Below, one piece after another: positions 6,635-15,728 of a stretch of 36,865 nucleotides of DNA. How positions within the stretch are numbered: the first letter of the stretch is position 1; each line of letters begins with the position of its first letter. The notes under the pieces were generated by a model. That model made no database searches. It was not told the origin of the DNA and saw only the letters and a list, made by a program, of their open reading frames with translations. Origin of the DNA: an uncultured Lachnospiraceae bacterium. GTDB taxonomy: Bacteria > Bacillota > Clostridia > Lachnospirales > Lachnospiraceae. Location: NCBI GenBank assembly GCA_904420225.1, contig CAJFUP010000001.1, forward strand, positions 1 to 36,865, read 5' to 3'. The position numbers were made by a program, and so were the translations under genes.

Positions 6635-7630
6635 ATGGATGAGCAGAAAATGATGAATCAGGAGAATGGAGATCCCACTGTTTTGGAGCCTGCCGTTGAC
6701 GCCGCAGAGGAGATCCCGGCAGCCAGGCAGGAAAGCATGGAAGATTATAAAGAAGAGCTGGAAGCGTCCTATCGCAGAATTCTTCCCGGGGATATGGTGA
6801 CGGGAACCGTCATTGATGTCACAGAGACAGATGTTATGATTGATTTTAACTACTATGCCCCCGGTAGGATCCCGGTTGAGGAGATGAGCAGTGACCCGGA
6901 TTTCAAAGTCATGGAGCAGGTGAAGGTGGGAGATACCCTGACAGCTTCAGTCATTAAGACAGATGATGGAGCTGGAAATATGCTGCTCTCCCGCAAGGAA
7001 GCCAATGACCAGTTGGTTTGGGATAAGCTGAAAGAGATGATGGAACAAAAAACAATCGTTCACGGAAAAATCGGCGGTGTGGTCAACGCCGGTGTGATTA
7101 TGTACGTAGAGGGAATCCGCGGCTTTATACCGGCCTCAAAATTGGATCTTCATTATGTGGAAAACACAGAAGAATATCTGGGCAGGGAAGTGGACGCCTT
7201 GATCATTGATGTCAATGAAGAGGGCAAAAAGCTGGTGCTGTCAGTGAAAGATGTGCTGAGACAGAAGGCTTTGGAGGAAAGAAAAGACAAAATTAACCGC
7301 ATATCGGTGGGAGCTGTGGTGGAAGGCACGGTGGAACAGCTGAAGGACTATGGCGCGTTTGTGGATATCGGAGATGGTATTTCTGGTCTTCTCCACATCT
7401 CACAAATCAGTGACCGCAGGTTGAAACATCCCAAACAGGTTCTTGCTGTGGGGGATAAGATAAAAGTAAAGATCACAAAAGTGGCTGATGGAAAGGTGAG
7501 TCTGAGTATGAAAGAAGCCAATGAAGTGATCAATAAGGACATGGATGAGGAAGTGTTTGATTATAAGGAAGAAGGGCAGGCTGTCACAGGGTTGGGCGCG
7601 CTCTTTAAGAACATTAAGCTGAATCCGTGA
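6635..7630 (+). CDS. S1 RNA-binding domain protein (ribosomal protein S1-like, three S1 repeats)
   Basis: A 331-residue cytoplasmic protein with an acidic N-terminal tail (residues 1-45) and three OB-fold S1 domains at about 49-122, 140-207 and 224-294. The third is the most canonical (VVEGTVEQLKDYGAFVDIGDGISGLLHISQIS). Firmicute proteins of this type are S1 homologs that bind mRNA and may aid translation. Classical bacterial S1 has four to six repeats, so this is a short version, and essential S1 function is not assured. ATG 6635 is chosen with AAAGGA about 12 nt upstream; the track extension has no ribosome binding site. Sir2 begins 23 bp downstream in the same operon. Confidence 0.85.
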   Translation: MDEQKMMNQENGDPTVLEPAVDAAEEIPAARQESMEDYKEELEASYRRILPGDMVTGTVIDVTETDVMIDFNYYAPGRIPVEEMSSDPDFKVMEQVKVGDTLTASVIKTDDGAGNMLLSRKEANDQLVWDKLKEMMEQKTIVHGKIGGVVNAGVIMYVEGIRGFIPASKLDLHYVENTEEYLGREVDALIIDVNEEGKKLVLSVKDVLRQKALEERKDKINRISVGAVVEGTVEQLKDYGAFVDIGDGISGLLHISQISDRRLKHPKQVLAVGDKIKVKITKVADGKVSLSMKEANEVINKDMDEEVFDYKEEGQAVTGLGALFKNIKLNP

Positions 7631-7653
7631 CCAAAAGAAAGGCGTGACGCGTG

Positions 7654-8394
7654 ATGGAAGAAAAAAACAGAGCCAGAGAGCAGCTGAAGACATGGATTAG
7701 AGAGTCAAATGCCATTGTGTTTTTTGGAGGGGCCGGGGTTTCCACGGAGAGCAATATTCCGGATTTCAGGAGTGAGGATGGCCTGTATAGACAGCAATAT
7801 GCCTACCCTCCGGAGGTGATCCTGAGCCATACCTTTTATAGGCAGCATCCAGAGGAATTTTTCCGCTTCTATAGAAATAAGATGGTATATCCCGATGCTC
7901 AGCCCAATTCCGCCCACATGGCACTGGCGGCACTGGAAAGGCAGGGAAAGCTGCGATCAGTCATCACGCAAAATATCGACGGCCTGCATCAGAAGGCTGG
8001 AAGCAGGCGGGTTCTGGAGCTGCACGGCTCGATTTTGCGCAATTACTGTGAAGAATGTAAAAAAGAGTATGGACTGTCCCATATGATGGAGACAGACGGC
8101 ATACCGCGCTGCAGTTGCGGCGGAATTATAAAGCCGGATGTGGTGCTGTATGAAGAGAGTCTGAACCAAGATATCTTGAGACAGGCCGTCATGGATGTCA
8201 GTGAGGCAGATCTGCTGATTGTGGGGGGAACGTCTCTCTCCGTTTATCCGGCAGCCGGTCTCATTGATTATTACAGAGGCAGTAGGCTGGTGTTGATCAA
8301 CCGGGATGCCACGCCGAGGGATCGGGAGGCGGACCTGCTGATTCGGGATCGAATCGGAGAAGTGCTGGCCAGCTGCGTGGATGAGGAATTATGA
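7654..8394 (+). CDS. Sir2-family NAD-dependent protein deacylase (sirtuin)
   Basis: A 246-residue sirtuin. GAGVSTESNIPDFR (residues 26-39) is the NAD-binding signature, QNIDGLHQ forms the ribose pocket, and the histidine in ELHGS is the catalytic base. A zinc site is formed by CEEC and CSC of the RCSCGG loop. GGTSLSVYPA is the C-terminal NAD motif. It should remove acetyl or other acyl groups from lysines using NAD, releasing nicotinamide. The length equals that of compact bacterial CobB/SrtN proteins. ATG 7654 is preferred to the overlapping GTG 7651 because AAAGG is suitably spaced. Its last codons overlap the next gene by 4 bp (ATGA), so the two are translationally coupled. Confidence 0.9.
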   Translation: MEEKNRAREQLKTWIRESNAIVFFGGAGVSTESNIPDFRSEDGLYRQQYAYPPEVILSHTFYRQHPEEFFRFYRNKMVYPDAQPNSAHMALAALERQGKLRSVITQNIDGLHQKAGSRRVLELHGSILRNYCEECKKEYGLSHMMETDGIPRCSCGGIIKPDVVLYEESLNQDILRQAVMDVSEADLLIVGGTSLSVYPAAGLIDYYRGSRLVLINRDATPRDREADLLIRDRIGEVLASCVDEEL

Positions 8395-10358
8395 AACGAT
8401 GGTTTAAAATACTGGCCGCCTGTCTGGTCCTCTTGGGAGTTGGGCTCCTGGGGGGCTGCACCAGACAGGCGCAAGTGACCTGCGAGATGACAGTGGAGGC
8501 GGATGAATCCGGCCAGCGCGTCATCCAGGTGGAGCTGCCAGAGAGCATTGTCCGGCGGGCTTTCACAGGCAGTGAGAGAACAGTGGAACGGTTTATGCAG
8601 GAGTACTGTCCCAGACAGCTGGATTGGGATGTGGAGCGGGAAAATCGCCAGTATCGGCTAACGTTGACGCTGTCTTTTCATTCTTTGGAAGAATATTGTG
8701 AGAAAGCCCAGGCGCTGACGGGAAAAAATATGGTTCAGCTGAACCGGACAGGCGCAGGGATGCGAGTGGAATTTTCTTTGAAAGAGTATGTGACAGCCAA
8801 AGATTTTCTGCAGTGGCTTTCCGATGCCCTGGTGGAGGAGGGATATGTCCGAAGGACAGAGGTCAATGAGCTGTTTCAGTTGGGACAGACCTATTTCTCT
8901 TATGATGGAAAGCGCCAGAGTGTTTCCGGAGGAAGGATAGAATACGCGGCCAGTAAGGATTACGATGCCCAGGCAATGGTGATGGTGACTGAACCACAGC
9001 TGGAGGGAGCGTGGAGACGGACGGTGTATCTGATTTTCCCTGGGGACTTGATGGAAAAGGCGCCCGGCCAGGTACAGACTTTGGTGGAGGAAAGAACTCC
9101 CCAGGGGAGCCAGGCGGAATGGATCACAGATACTTGTGTGGAGCTGATCTTTCCCGATGGAGATGTGGAGAGCATTGGTCAGTCCATGAGCCATGTATTG
9201 GGGCAAGGCGCCTCGCAGCTGAAGGAAGAGGTGGAGATGCTATCTCCATTTCAGTTTGACCATACGTATAGAGAATTTGTCAATGTCCAAGCGTTTGCGG
9301 CGGATACAGGAAGGGTGCCTGTGTACTATTATGTGAAAGAGCAGACAGGCGATGGGGAAGCAGTCACATCCAGCGGCTTACAAGAGACCCCGGATTGGAT
9401 GACAAATTTGGATGCCACGGAAAAAGAACGGATTCAAAGCCGGATGGCGGATGGGAACTATCTGCTGCTGTTGGACCAGGAGATGGATCAGGAGGAGGTT
9501 CTTTTCCACATGGAGGCGGGATATACGGCGTCATCCATCCAGGTATCCAGTGTGGTGCGTGATCGAAATACCATAAGCCGTGATATCACTGTGGCATATG
9601 CCCGCCCGCCTTTGAAGGCGCATCAGGAAGCCATTGAGCAGTATTTTCAGAACAAAACACAGCAGCATGGCCGGACAGAAACGGCCACCATAGAGGAAAA
9701 TTTCTGTGTGCAGGTTTCCATGGAGGGGGGATGGGAGCAGGTATCTGCAGATTTTGAACATATTTTTTCCGGTACGGACACAGTATCTTATAAACGGGAC
9801 AAGACGACAGTCTTGACGCCTTCCGCCAATGGATATATGGAAGAAAAATTGGATTTCACCGGTTTTCTGCCAAAGGACAATGTCCCGTCTCTGACGTATT
9901 ATTTTCAGTTTGACAGCGGTGATACGATTTTGAAAGATACGCTGGATTCCACCGCAAAAAAGGAAAATCAAGAGGAAACGGTGAAAGCTACAAAATACAC
10001 GGCCACAGTGGGAAACAGTTCTTTTCATATTAAATTCACCACCCAGGTCAAGAATTTGATTTCCCTGCCTGTCATGGCGCTTATTGCCTTTATGGCAGCG
10101 GCAGCAGTGATTTGGTATCTACACGGCGAGCGCTGGAATCGGATTATGGAGCGGGTGGCTCCGGCGCTGAATGCCGCCTCCCAAAAAGGTGAAAACTGGT
10201 GGCAAACGCATACGCAGAAGCCCAGGGAGCGATGGCATGCTGGAAAGTGTGCAGTGAAACAGCAATGTAAGAAAACTTGGGAATCCGTGAAACAGAAACT
10301 GTCCAGCAGGAAGTCAGAAGCAGCATCTGATTTGGAAGAAGATCAGAAAAAGATGTGA
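8391..10358 (+). CDS. Large lipoprotein with C-terminal membrane segment, function unknown
   Basis: A 655-residue exported protein. The N-terminus has a KRW start, a hydrophobic stretch and the lipobox LLGGC, so C23 should be lipidated on the outer face of the membrane. A second hydrophobic span (LISLPVMALIAFMAAAAVIW, about residues 555-575) precedes a strongly basic tail of about 80 residues, which by the positive-inside rule would be cytoplasmic. The extracellular part is beta-rich. Its first segment (CEMTVEADESGQ) resembles the start of LppM-type lipoprotein domains, but I do not claim homology. The ATG overlaps the Sir2 stop. No enzyme motif is seen. It is the last gene of the S1-sir2 operon, ending at a good terminator. 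Confidence 0.75.
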   Translation: MKRWFKILAACLVLLGVGLLGGCTRQAQVTCEMTVEADESGQRVIQVELPESIVRRAFTGSERTVERFMQEYCPRQLDWDVERENRQYRLTLTLSFHSLEEYCEKAQALTGKNMVQLNRTGAGMRVEFSLKEYVTAKDFLQWLSDALVEEGYVRRTEVNELFQLGQTYFSYDGKRQSVSGGRIEYAASKDYDAQAMVMVTEPQLEGAWRRTVYLIFPGDLMEKAPGQVQTLVEERTPQGSQAEWITDTCVELIFPDGDVESIGQSMSHVLGQGASQLKEEVEMLSPFQFDHTYREFVNVQAFAADTGRVPVYYYVKEQTGDGEAVTSSGLQETPDWMTNLDATEKERIQSRMADGNYLLLLDQEMDQEEVLFHMEAGYTASSIQVSSVVRDRNTISRDITVAYARPPLKAHQEAIEQYFQNKTQQHGRTETATIEENFCVQVSMEGGWEQVSADFEHIFSGTDTVSYKRDKTTVLTPSANGYMEEKLDFTGFLPKDNVPSLTYYFQFDSGDTILKDTLDSTAKKENQEETVKATKYTATVGNSSFHIKFTTQVKNLISLPVMALIAFMAAAAVIWYLHGERWNRIMERVAPALNAASQKGENWWQTHTQKPRERWHAGKCAVKQQCKKTWESVKQKLSSRKSEAASDLEEDQKKM

Positions 10359-10359
10359 G

Positions 10360-10390
10360 AAGTGGTGCGCCAGACGGCACACCACTTTTT
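10360..10390. terminator. Intrinsic terminator of the S1-sir2-lipoprotein operon
   Basis: AAGTGGTG (10360-10367) pairs with CACCACTT (10380-10387), with GCC/GGC pairing inside, followed by a run of T. The minus-strand flank ends in CTTTTTCT, so it can also stop the convergent DUF951 transcript, whose stop codon it touches. Confidence 0.8.
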
Positions 10391-10568
10391 AAGGTTTACG
10401 CAGACCGCGTGTGTTCTTTTCCACTAATTTGCGGCTAACCATGATTTGGTGGCCGCATCCAAGACATTTGAGACGAAAATCCATCCCGACCCGCAGAATT
10501 TCCCATTCTTGGCTGCCGCAGGGATGCTTTTTCTTCAATTTGACGATATCGCCGACTTCATAGTTCAT
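10389..10568 (-). CDS. DUF951 family small protein
   Basis: A 59-residue gene too short for the ORF track. The minus strand from ATG 10568 reads MNYEVGDIVKLKKKHPCGS, then WEILRVGMDFRLKCLGCGH, to a TAA at 10389. This is the characteristic DUF951 pattern: VGD, KKxHPCG, W-E-x-R-x-G-x-D and LKCxxCG. The three cysteines and two histidines suggest a small metal-binding or nucleic-acid-binding fold. The true function of DUF951 is not known to me. AAGGGGGAACG lies just upstream. In Firmicutes this gene commonly sits near rpsF or in the same chromosome region, as here. Confidence 0.85.
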   Translation of the reverse strand: MNYEVGDIVKLKKKHPCGSQEWEILRVGMDFRLKCLGCGHQIMVSRKLVEKNTRGLRKP

Positions 10569-10695
10569 GGATACGTTCCCCCTTCATGTGTTTGATCCGG
10601 GCCTTCTCATGTTCCAGTCCCTTAATGTATTGGCTTCATTATAGCACAAGCCTGCGGTTGGAGTCAAAGGAAAGTGGCACGGATGAAAAAAGTGC

Positions 10696-10724
10696 TTGCT
10701 TTTTGAAAAATCCTGTGTTACAAT
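10696..10724 (+). promoter_or_regulatory. Promoter of rpsF-ssb-rpsR
   Basis: TTGCTT (10696-10701) and TACAAT (10719-10724) are 17 bp apart. The leader of about 70 nt contains CTCCC and GGGGG segments that can pair before the AGGAGG site. I could not recognise the S6-S18 binding leader described in other bacteria. Confidence 0.6.
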
Positions 10725-10799
10725 GCCGTATTGTGATATATTATCATTTCCTTGCTCCCAGAGATCGGGGGCCAGAGACCAAAAGGAGGTACGAGACTG

Positions 10800-11087
10800 A
10801 TGAACAAATATGAATTAGCAGTTATACTGAGTGCAAAGCTTGAGGATGAGGAAAGAGCCGCAGCCATCGAGAAAGTCCAGGGTTACATCACACGTTTCGG
10901 CGGTACTGTGACAAACGTGGACGAGTGGGGCAAGAAGAGACTGGCCTATGAAATCCAGAAGATGAGAGAAGGATTCTACTACTTCATCCAGTTCGAAGGC
11001 GATGCAGACTGCCCCAACGAAGTGGAAAGCCATGTTCGCATCATGGAGCCTGTTATCAGATATCTCTGTGTAAAACAGGAAGCATAA
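10800..11087 (+). CDS. rpsF: 30S ribosomal protein bS6
   Basis: A 95-residue bS6, which binds bS18 and 16S rRNA in the platform of the small subunit. The start MNKYELAVIL and the segment DEWGKKRLAYEIQKMREGFYY are typical for bS6. AAAAGGAGG precedes ATG 10800; the track extension to 10752 lacks support. It is the first gene of the conserved rpsF-ssb-rpsR operon. The protein ends KQEA without the acidic glutamate tail seen in some enterobacteria. Confidence 0.97.
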   Translation: MNKYELAVILSAKLEDEERAAAIEKVQGYITRFGGTVTNVDEWGKKRLAYEIQKMREGFYYFIQFEGDADCPNEVESHVRIMEPVIRYLCVKQEA

Positions 11088-11169
11088 GATAACTGCTGTT
11101 GGAAGACGATAGAGCACATTCACTCTTAAGTTGGCGTATGTTGAACGAACATACAGATAGGAGCAGATT

Positions 11170-11631
11170 ATGAATAAAGTTATATTAATGGGAAGACTGA
11201 CCAGAGATCCGGATATCCGTTATACCCAGGGTGAACGCCAGATGGCCATTGCCCGCTATACTCTCGCAGTGGACCGCAGGGGCCGCGGTTCCGGCAATGG
11301 GGAGTCGACAGCTGACTTTATTCAGTGTGTGGCGTTTGACCGTTCTGCAGAGTTTGCGGAGAAATACCTGCACCAGGGAACAAAAATCGTGGTGACAGGC
11401 CGCATCCAGACGGGAAGCTATACGAATAAGGATGGACAAAGAGTCTACACCACGGATGTGGTGGTGGAAGACCAGGAGTTTGCTGAGAGTAAGGCTGCGT
11501 CCAGCGCCAACTCCGGCAATTTTGGCAACTATCAGCAGCCATCTTCCAGACCGACACCCAGCAGTGCCGTCAGCGATGGTTTCATGAATATTCCGGACGG
11601 AGTCGAGGACGAGGGACTTCCGTTCAATTGA
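11170..11631 (+). CDS. ssb: Single-stranded DNA-binding protein
   Basis: A 153-residue SSB with one N-terminal OB fold (about 1-107: [19 protein letters not shown], then FIQCVAFD and [13 protein letters not shown]). A flexible Ser/Asn/Pro-rich linker follows, then the acidic tip DEGLPFN that recruits replication and repair partners. The usual tip is DDDLPF or similar; this one carries an additional C-terminal Asn. It sits between rpsF and rpsR as in most Firmicutes. The 82-bp gap from rpsF contains no terminator. AGGAGC precedes the ATG. Confidence 0.96.
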   Translation: MNKVILMGRLTRDPDIRYTQGERQMAIARYTLAVDRRGRGSGNGESTADFIQCVAFDRSAEFAEKYLHQGTKIVVTGRIQTGSYTNKDGQRVYTTDVVVEDQEFAESKAASSANSGNFGNYQQPSSRPTPSSAVSDGFMNIPDGVEDEGLPFN

Positions 11632-11677
11632 TCATAGGCGGTGGATTCCGCAATTACAGGAAAGGAGCGCAATTCAA

Positions 11678-11941
11678 ATGGCATACAATAAAGCTGAAAG
11701 ACCGGATTCTCCCATGAAGAGAAGGGGCGGACGCAGAAGAAAGAAAGTTTGTGTATTTTGTGGCGAAAACAATGGAGTAATCGATTACAAGGATGCTGCT
11801 AAGCTGAAGAAATACATCTCTGAGAGGGGAAAAATCCTTCCCAGAAGAATCACAGGCAACTGCGCAAAGCATCAGAGAGCCCTGACCGTAGCAATCAAGA
11901 GAGCTCGTCATATTGCTCTGCTGCCGTATACAGTGGATTAA
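11678..11941 (+). CDS. rpsR: 30S ribosomal protein bS18, zinc-binding (C+) form
   Basis: An 87-residue bS18. The basic N-terminus ([11 protein letters not shown]) leads into CVFC, and C25, C28, C62 and H65 make a plausible zinc site; many bacteria carry a C- form lacking it. The remaining core ([28 protein letters not shown]) is canonical. AAAGGAG precedes the ATG. Last gene of the operon, closed by a strong terminator shared with the convergent MATE gene. Confidence 0.96.
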   Translation: MAYNKAERPDSPMKRRGGRRRKKVCVFCGENNGVIDYKDAAKLKKYISERGKILPRRITGNCAKHQRALTVAIKRARHIALLPYTVD

Positions 11942-11970
11942 TTTCCACATGAGTCCGGGAATCCGGCAAT

Positions 11971-12034
11971 AAAAGAGAGCTGTCACAAAGCGGTGTCATC
12001 ATTGATGACTGCCATTTTGCGGCAGCTCTCTTTT
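11971..12034. terminator. Bidirectional terminator between rpsR and the MATE gene
   Basis: AAAAGAGAGCTGTC (11971-11984) pairs with GGCAGCTCTCTTTT (12021-12034) over 14 positions with one wobble, and GTCATC/GATGAC form an inner hairpin. Both ends carry A/T runs, so it works in both directions. Confidence 0.85.
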
Positions 12035-12069
12035 AAAGTTCAATAACGCGAGAGATAATTGGCTTGCCG

Positions 12070-13431
12070 TCAGTTCGTTCTGGCCTTGGGACGGCGCAGA
12101 ACGCTGTATCGGTAATAGTACAGTACAAACGCGACGGAAGTGATCAACCAGGTCAGAGGATAGCAGAAAGCAATCCAGCGGATTTCCGCATAAAAAGGTG
12201 CGATGAAAAGAACCCAGAGAATACGCAGAATGCAGACTCCCACACAGGTAATGATCATGGGAATCCAGCAGTCGCCGACGCCTCTGAGGGAGCCGGACAA
12301 AATCTCAATGGGAATATACAGAATAAAAGCAGGAACCATAAAATGCAGAAGCTTTACGCCTGTTTCCAAAACCACCCCATCGGAAGTAAAAAGACGGAAG
12401 ATGTAAATGCCTGTAAAGTAAAGAAGCAGGGACATGACAATGGTCATGACGGCAGATTGGATCATACAGGTTCGGATCCCGTCACGGACACGCTGGCTTT
12501 TTCCGGCCCCATAATTCTGTCCCACAAAGGTGGTAACGGAGATGCCCATGGCTCCCAGCATCATCCAAAACAGGCCGTCAATTTTTCCGTAGGTGGCCCA
12601 GGCAGCCACCACATCGGTGCCCAGACGGTTCACGCCCACTTGGACAATGATATTGGAGATGGAATACATGACAGATTGGAGACCGGCCGGTATGCCGATT
12701 TTGACGATTCTCCCCAGCATCTTGGGAACGATCCGGATTTTTCCCAGTTCCACGCGGTACACATCGTCGGTGCGCAGAAGCCGATTCATTACCAATACAG
12801 CACTGATCAGCTGGGAGATCACGGTGCCAAGACCAACACCCAAAACGCCCAGGTTAAATCCCAGGACAAAAACAAAATCCAGCACAATGTTGGTCATACA
12901 GGATATGATCAGATAGTAAAGCGGGCGTTTGGAGTCTCCGATGGCCCGCAGTATCCCAGCCCCCATGTTGTAGAGCAGATTGGGAATCATGCCCACAAAA
13001 TAAACGCGTATGTAAGTAATGGCATAATCCATCACATCAGCCGGGGTGTCCATGGCTGCCAATGCCCATGGAGCCAGGAGGATACCAACGATCATCAGCG
13101 CGGCCCCTCCGGCCACAGAAAAGGCCACTGCGGTATGGACAGCAGTGGAAAGACGATCCAGGTGACGCGCTCCGTAGAATTGGGAAATGATAACCGTGGC
13201 GCCGCTGGAAAGTCCCACGAAAAATCCCACCAAGAGGTTGATGAGAGTTCCCGTAGTTCCGCCCACGGCGGAAAGTGCCTGTTTTCCCACATATTGGCCA
13301 ACCACCATGGCGTCGGCGGTGTTGTAGAGCTGCTGAAAAAAAGTCCCCAAGAGAATGGGGAAAAAGAATAGAAGAAGCTGTTTCCATATAATTCCTTCTG
13401 TGATAGGGTTGGCAAATTCCTGCTTTTTCAT
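12070..13431 (-). CDS. MATE family efflux transporter
   Basis: A 453-residue polytopic membrane protein with about 12 hydrophobic spans in two homologous halves, the MATE layout. Typical segments are FFFPILLGTFFQQLYNTADA at the N-terminus and GMIPNLLYNMGAGILRAIGD before the second half. MATE proteins export drugs or metabolites using Na+ or H+ gradients; the cargo cannot be predicted. GTGAGGTACC precedes the ATG. It interrupts the usual run between rpsR and gdpP on the opposite strand. The 435-residue plus-strand ORF at 12064..13371 is its antisense shadow. Confidence 0.93.
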   Translation of the reverse strand: MKKQEFANPITEGIIWKQLLLFFFPILLGTFFQQLYNTADAMVVGQYVGKQALSAVGGTTGTLINLLVGFFVGLSSGATVIISQFYGARHLDRLSTAVHTAVAFSVAGGAALMIVGILLAPWALAAMDTPADVMDYAITYIRVYFVGMIPNLLYNMGAGILRAIGDSKRPLYYLIISCMTNIVLDFVFVLGFNLGVLGVGLGTVISQLISAVLVMNRLLRTDDVYRVELGKIRIVPKMLGRIVKIGIPAGLQSVMYSISNIIVQVGVNRLGTDVVAAWATYGKIDGLFWMMLGAMGISVTTFVGQNYGAGKSQRVRDGIRTCMIQSAVMTIVMSLLLYFTGIYIFRLFTSDGVVLETGVKLLHFMVPAFILYIPIEILSGSLRGVGDCWIPMIITCVGVCILRILWVLFIAPFYAEIRWIAFCYPLTWLITSVAFVLYYYRYSVLRRPKARTN

Positions 13432-13518
13432 ATGTAAGGTACCTCACTGGATAAAATTTCTATTGTTTAGTGTAGTATATGTACGGCAACAGCGCAATAC
13501 TATTTTTCCAATTTTCTC

Positions 13519-13547
13519 TTCCTATTCCCGCAAAAAAATGGTATACT
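13519..13547 (+). promoter_or_regulatory. Possible promoter of gdpP-rplI-dnaB
   Basis: TATACT (13542-13547) is a good -10. The -35 TTCCTA (13519-13524) at 17 bp is weak. It would leave a 5' leader of about 75 nt. Confidence 0.4.
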
Positions 13548-13626
13548 AGCAATATGTATCACGCTTAGAATCCGGATGCCTGTGCGCTAAGGCAAGGGGC
13601 TCGGTTCTGAAAAATGGAGGCTTTGT

Positions 13627-15672
13627 ATGAAACATGATATTAAAATGAACAGTGGCCTGCGGGTCTATCTGCGATGGCCTGCCATTCTGGGAGCACTTCT
13701 CATCGTCATGAATATTGTGTCTTATACATTCCATGTGGCATGTGGAATTGTGGTAAGCATTTTTGTTGTACTGTATTTTATTATCACTTTTCTGCTGTAT
13801 CAGCGATATAGAAAGAATATTGTCCGTGACTTGATTCTGTTTGGTAGCGGGTATGCCCAAATCCAAAAACAGCTTCTCCAGGAGATGCTGGTGCCTTACG
13901 GCGTCATTGATGACACCGGGAGGATCCTGTGGATGAATGACCAATTTCAGGAAATCGTGGGACAGGATGGAAGAAAGCATAAGCATCTGGCCTCTGTGTT
14001 TGGGGAAATTACCCAGGACAAGCTTCGCTTCAAAGAGGAGTCGGCTTTGTTCCACTCGGTATTTCAGGAGAGAAATTATCGTGTGTCCATTATTCGCGTC
14101 ACCCTCAATGACATTGTAGACAGTCTGTTCATTGGAGAAAAGGCCGATCAGAAGGTGAGCATGTTTGCAGTGTATCTGTTCGATGAAACAGAAGAGCTGC
14201 GCTATCAGAGGGAAGTGGAGGATGAGAGACTGGTGGCGGGCCTGATCTATTTGGACAATTATGAGGAGGCGCTGGACAGCATCGAAGAGGTCAGGAGATC
14301 GCTGCTTTTGGCGCTCATTGACAGAAAAGTCAATAAATACATTTCCAGCTATGACGGCATTCTGAAAAAAATTGAAAAAGATAAGTATTTCATCGTACTC
14401 AAGCAAAGACATCTAGCAGATATGCAGAAAAATCATTTTTCTTTACTGGAGGATGTGAAGACAGTAAATATCGGAAATCAGATGGCAGTTACCCTAAGCA
14501 TAGGTTTGGGTGCCCAAGGGGATTCTTATATCCGCAATTATGAGTATGCCCGCACAGCCATAGACATGGCTTTGGGCAGAGGCGGAGATCAGGCGGTTCT
14601 AAAGGCCGGGGAGAATATTACCTATTATGGGGGCAAGACCCACACCCTGGAGAAGAATACTCGGGTCAAGGCTAGAGTTAAGGCCCATGCCCTGCGTGAA
14701 CTGATTGAATCCAAGGAAAAGGTAATCATTATGGGGCATCAAATCAGCGATGTGGACTGCATTGGCGCTGCCATTGGCGTTTACCGCGCGGCCAAGACCT
14801 CTGGGAGACGCGCCAATATTGTGGCCAACAGTGTCAGCAGCAGCGTAAAGCCTTTGATGGAACGGTTTTATAGCAATCCCGATTATGAAGAGGACCTTTT
14901 TATCAATAATGAGCAGGCGTTGGAGAGGATGGATTCCAACACGCTGTTGGTGGTGGTGGACACCAATCGGCCCAGTTATACAGAGTGCCCGGAACTTTTG
15001 CGCAAGGCGCGGAATGTGGTGGTATTGGATCATCACCGCCAGACCAGAGATGTCATTGACAACGCTGTTCTTTCCTATGTGGAGCCCTATGCATCTTCTG
15101 CCTGTGAGATGGTGGCGGAGATTCTCCAGTATTATTCCGACGATCTGAAGATTAAATCCATCGATGCCGATGCCATTTATGCCGGTATTGTCATAGATAC
15201 CAATAATTTCATGAATAAAACAGGAGTGCGGACATTCGAGGCCGCCGCGTTTCTGCGGCGCAACGGAGCGGATGTCACCAGAGTGCGCAAGTTGTTCCGG
15301 GATGACATGATGGATTATAAGGCCAAGGCGGAAGCTGTGAAAAACGCCGAGGTCTTTGAAACCCATTACGCCATCAGTGTCTGCCCCAGTGAGACCAGCG
15401 ATAATCCCACGGTCATCGGCGCCCAGACTGCCAATGAACTACTGGGGATCCGGGGGATCAAGGCATCGTTTGTACTGACGGATTTCAATGGAAAGATCTA
15501 TATCAGCGCTCGTTCCATTGACGAGGTGAATGTCCAGGTGATCATGGAGCGACTGGGAGGAGGCGGCCATATGAGCGTGGCCGGTGCGCAGCTGCCTGAT
15601 ATGGGAGTGGAAGAGGCCAAGAAGAAGCTCAAGGACACCATTGTTGAAATGATGGATAAAAAGGATATTTAA
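13627..15672 (+). CDS. gdpP: Cyclic-di-AMP phosphodiesterase GdpP
   Basis: A 681-residue membrane protein that hydrolyses c-di-AMP to pApA, controlling potassium, osmotic and cell-wall homeostasis. Two transmembrane helices (about residues 17-60) are followed by a degenerate PAS domain (about 80-150) and a degenerate GGDEF domain ending near GRGGDQAVLK. The DHH/DHHA1 phosphodiesterase unit carries MGHQISDVDCIGAA at about 368, VVDTN near 441, LDHHRQ at about 467 and GGGGHMSVAG at about 643. The length and order match Bacillus GdpP (YybT). GGAGG precedes the ATG. It heads an apparent gdpP-rplI-dnaB operon (gaps of 56 and 78 bp). Confidence 0.95.
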   Translation: MKHDIKMNSGLRVYLRWPAILGALLIVMNIVSYTFHVACGIVVSIFVVLYFIITFLLYQRYRKNIVRDLILFGSGYAQIQKQLLQEMLVPYGVIDDTGRILWMNDQFQEIVGQDGRKHKHLASVFGEITQDKLRFKEESALFHSVFQERNYRVSIIRVTLNDIVDSLFIGEKADQKVSMFAVYLFDETEELRYQREVEDERLVAGLIYLDNYEEALDSIEEVRRSLLLALIDRKVNKYISSYDGILKKIEKDKYFIVLKQRHLADMQKNHFSLLEDVKTVNIGNQMAVTLSIGLGAQGDSYIRNYEYARTAIDMALGRGGDQAVLKAGENITYYGGKTHTLEKNTRVKARVKAHALRELIESKEKVIIMGHQISDVDCIGAAIGVYRAAKTSGRRANIVANSVSSSVKPLMERFYSNPDYEEDLFINNEQALERMDSNTLLVVVDTNRPSYTECPELLRKARNVVVLDHHRQTRDVIDNAVLSYVEPYASSACEMVAEILQYYSDDLKIKSIDADAIYAGIVIDTNNFMNKTGVRTFEAAAFLRRNGADVTRVRKLFRDDMMDYKAKAEAVKNAEVFETHYAISVCPSETSDNPTVIGAQTANELLGIRGIKASFVLTDFNGKIYISARSIDEVNVQVIMERLGGGGHMSVAGAQLPDMGVEEAKKKLKDTIVEMMDKKDI

Positions 15673-15728
15673 CAAAATGTCCCCCATTGGCATGAGTTCA
15701 AGACAATTTAGAAAAGAGGTATTCATAC

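Noticed and set aside
12064-13371. 435-residue plus-strand ORF opposite the MATE gene
   Set aside because: The translation is low-complexity and rich in His, Asn and Gly, typical of an antisense shadow of hydrophobic codons. The MATE protein is clear.
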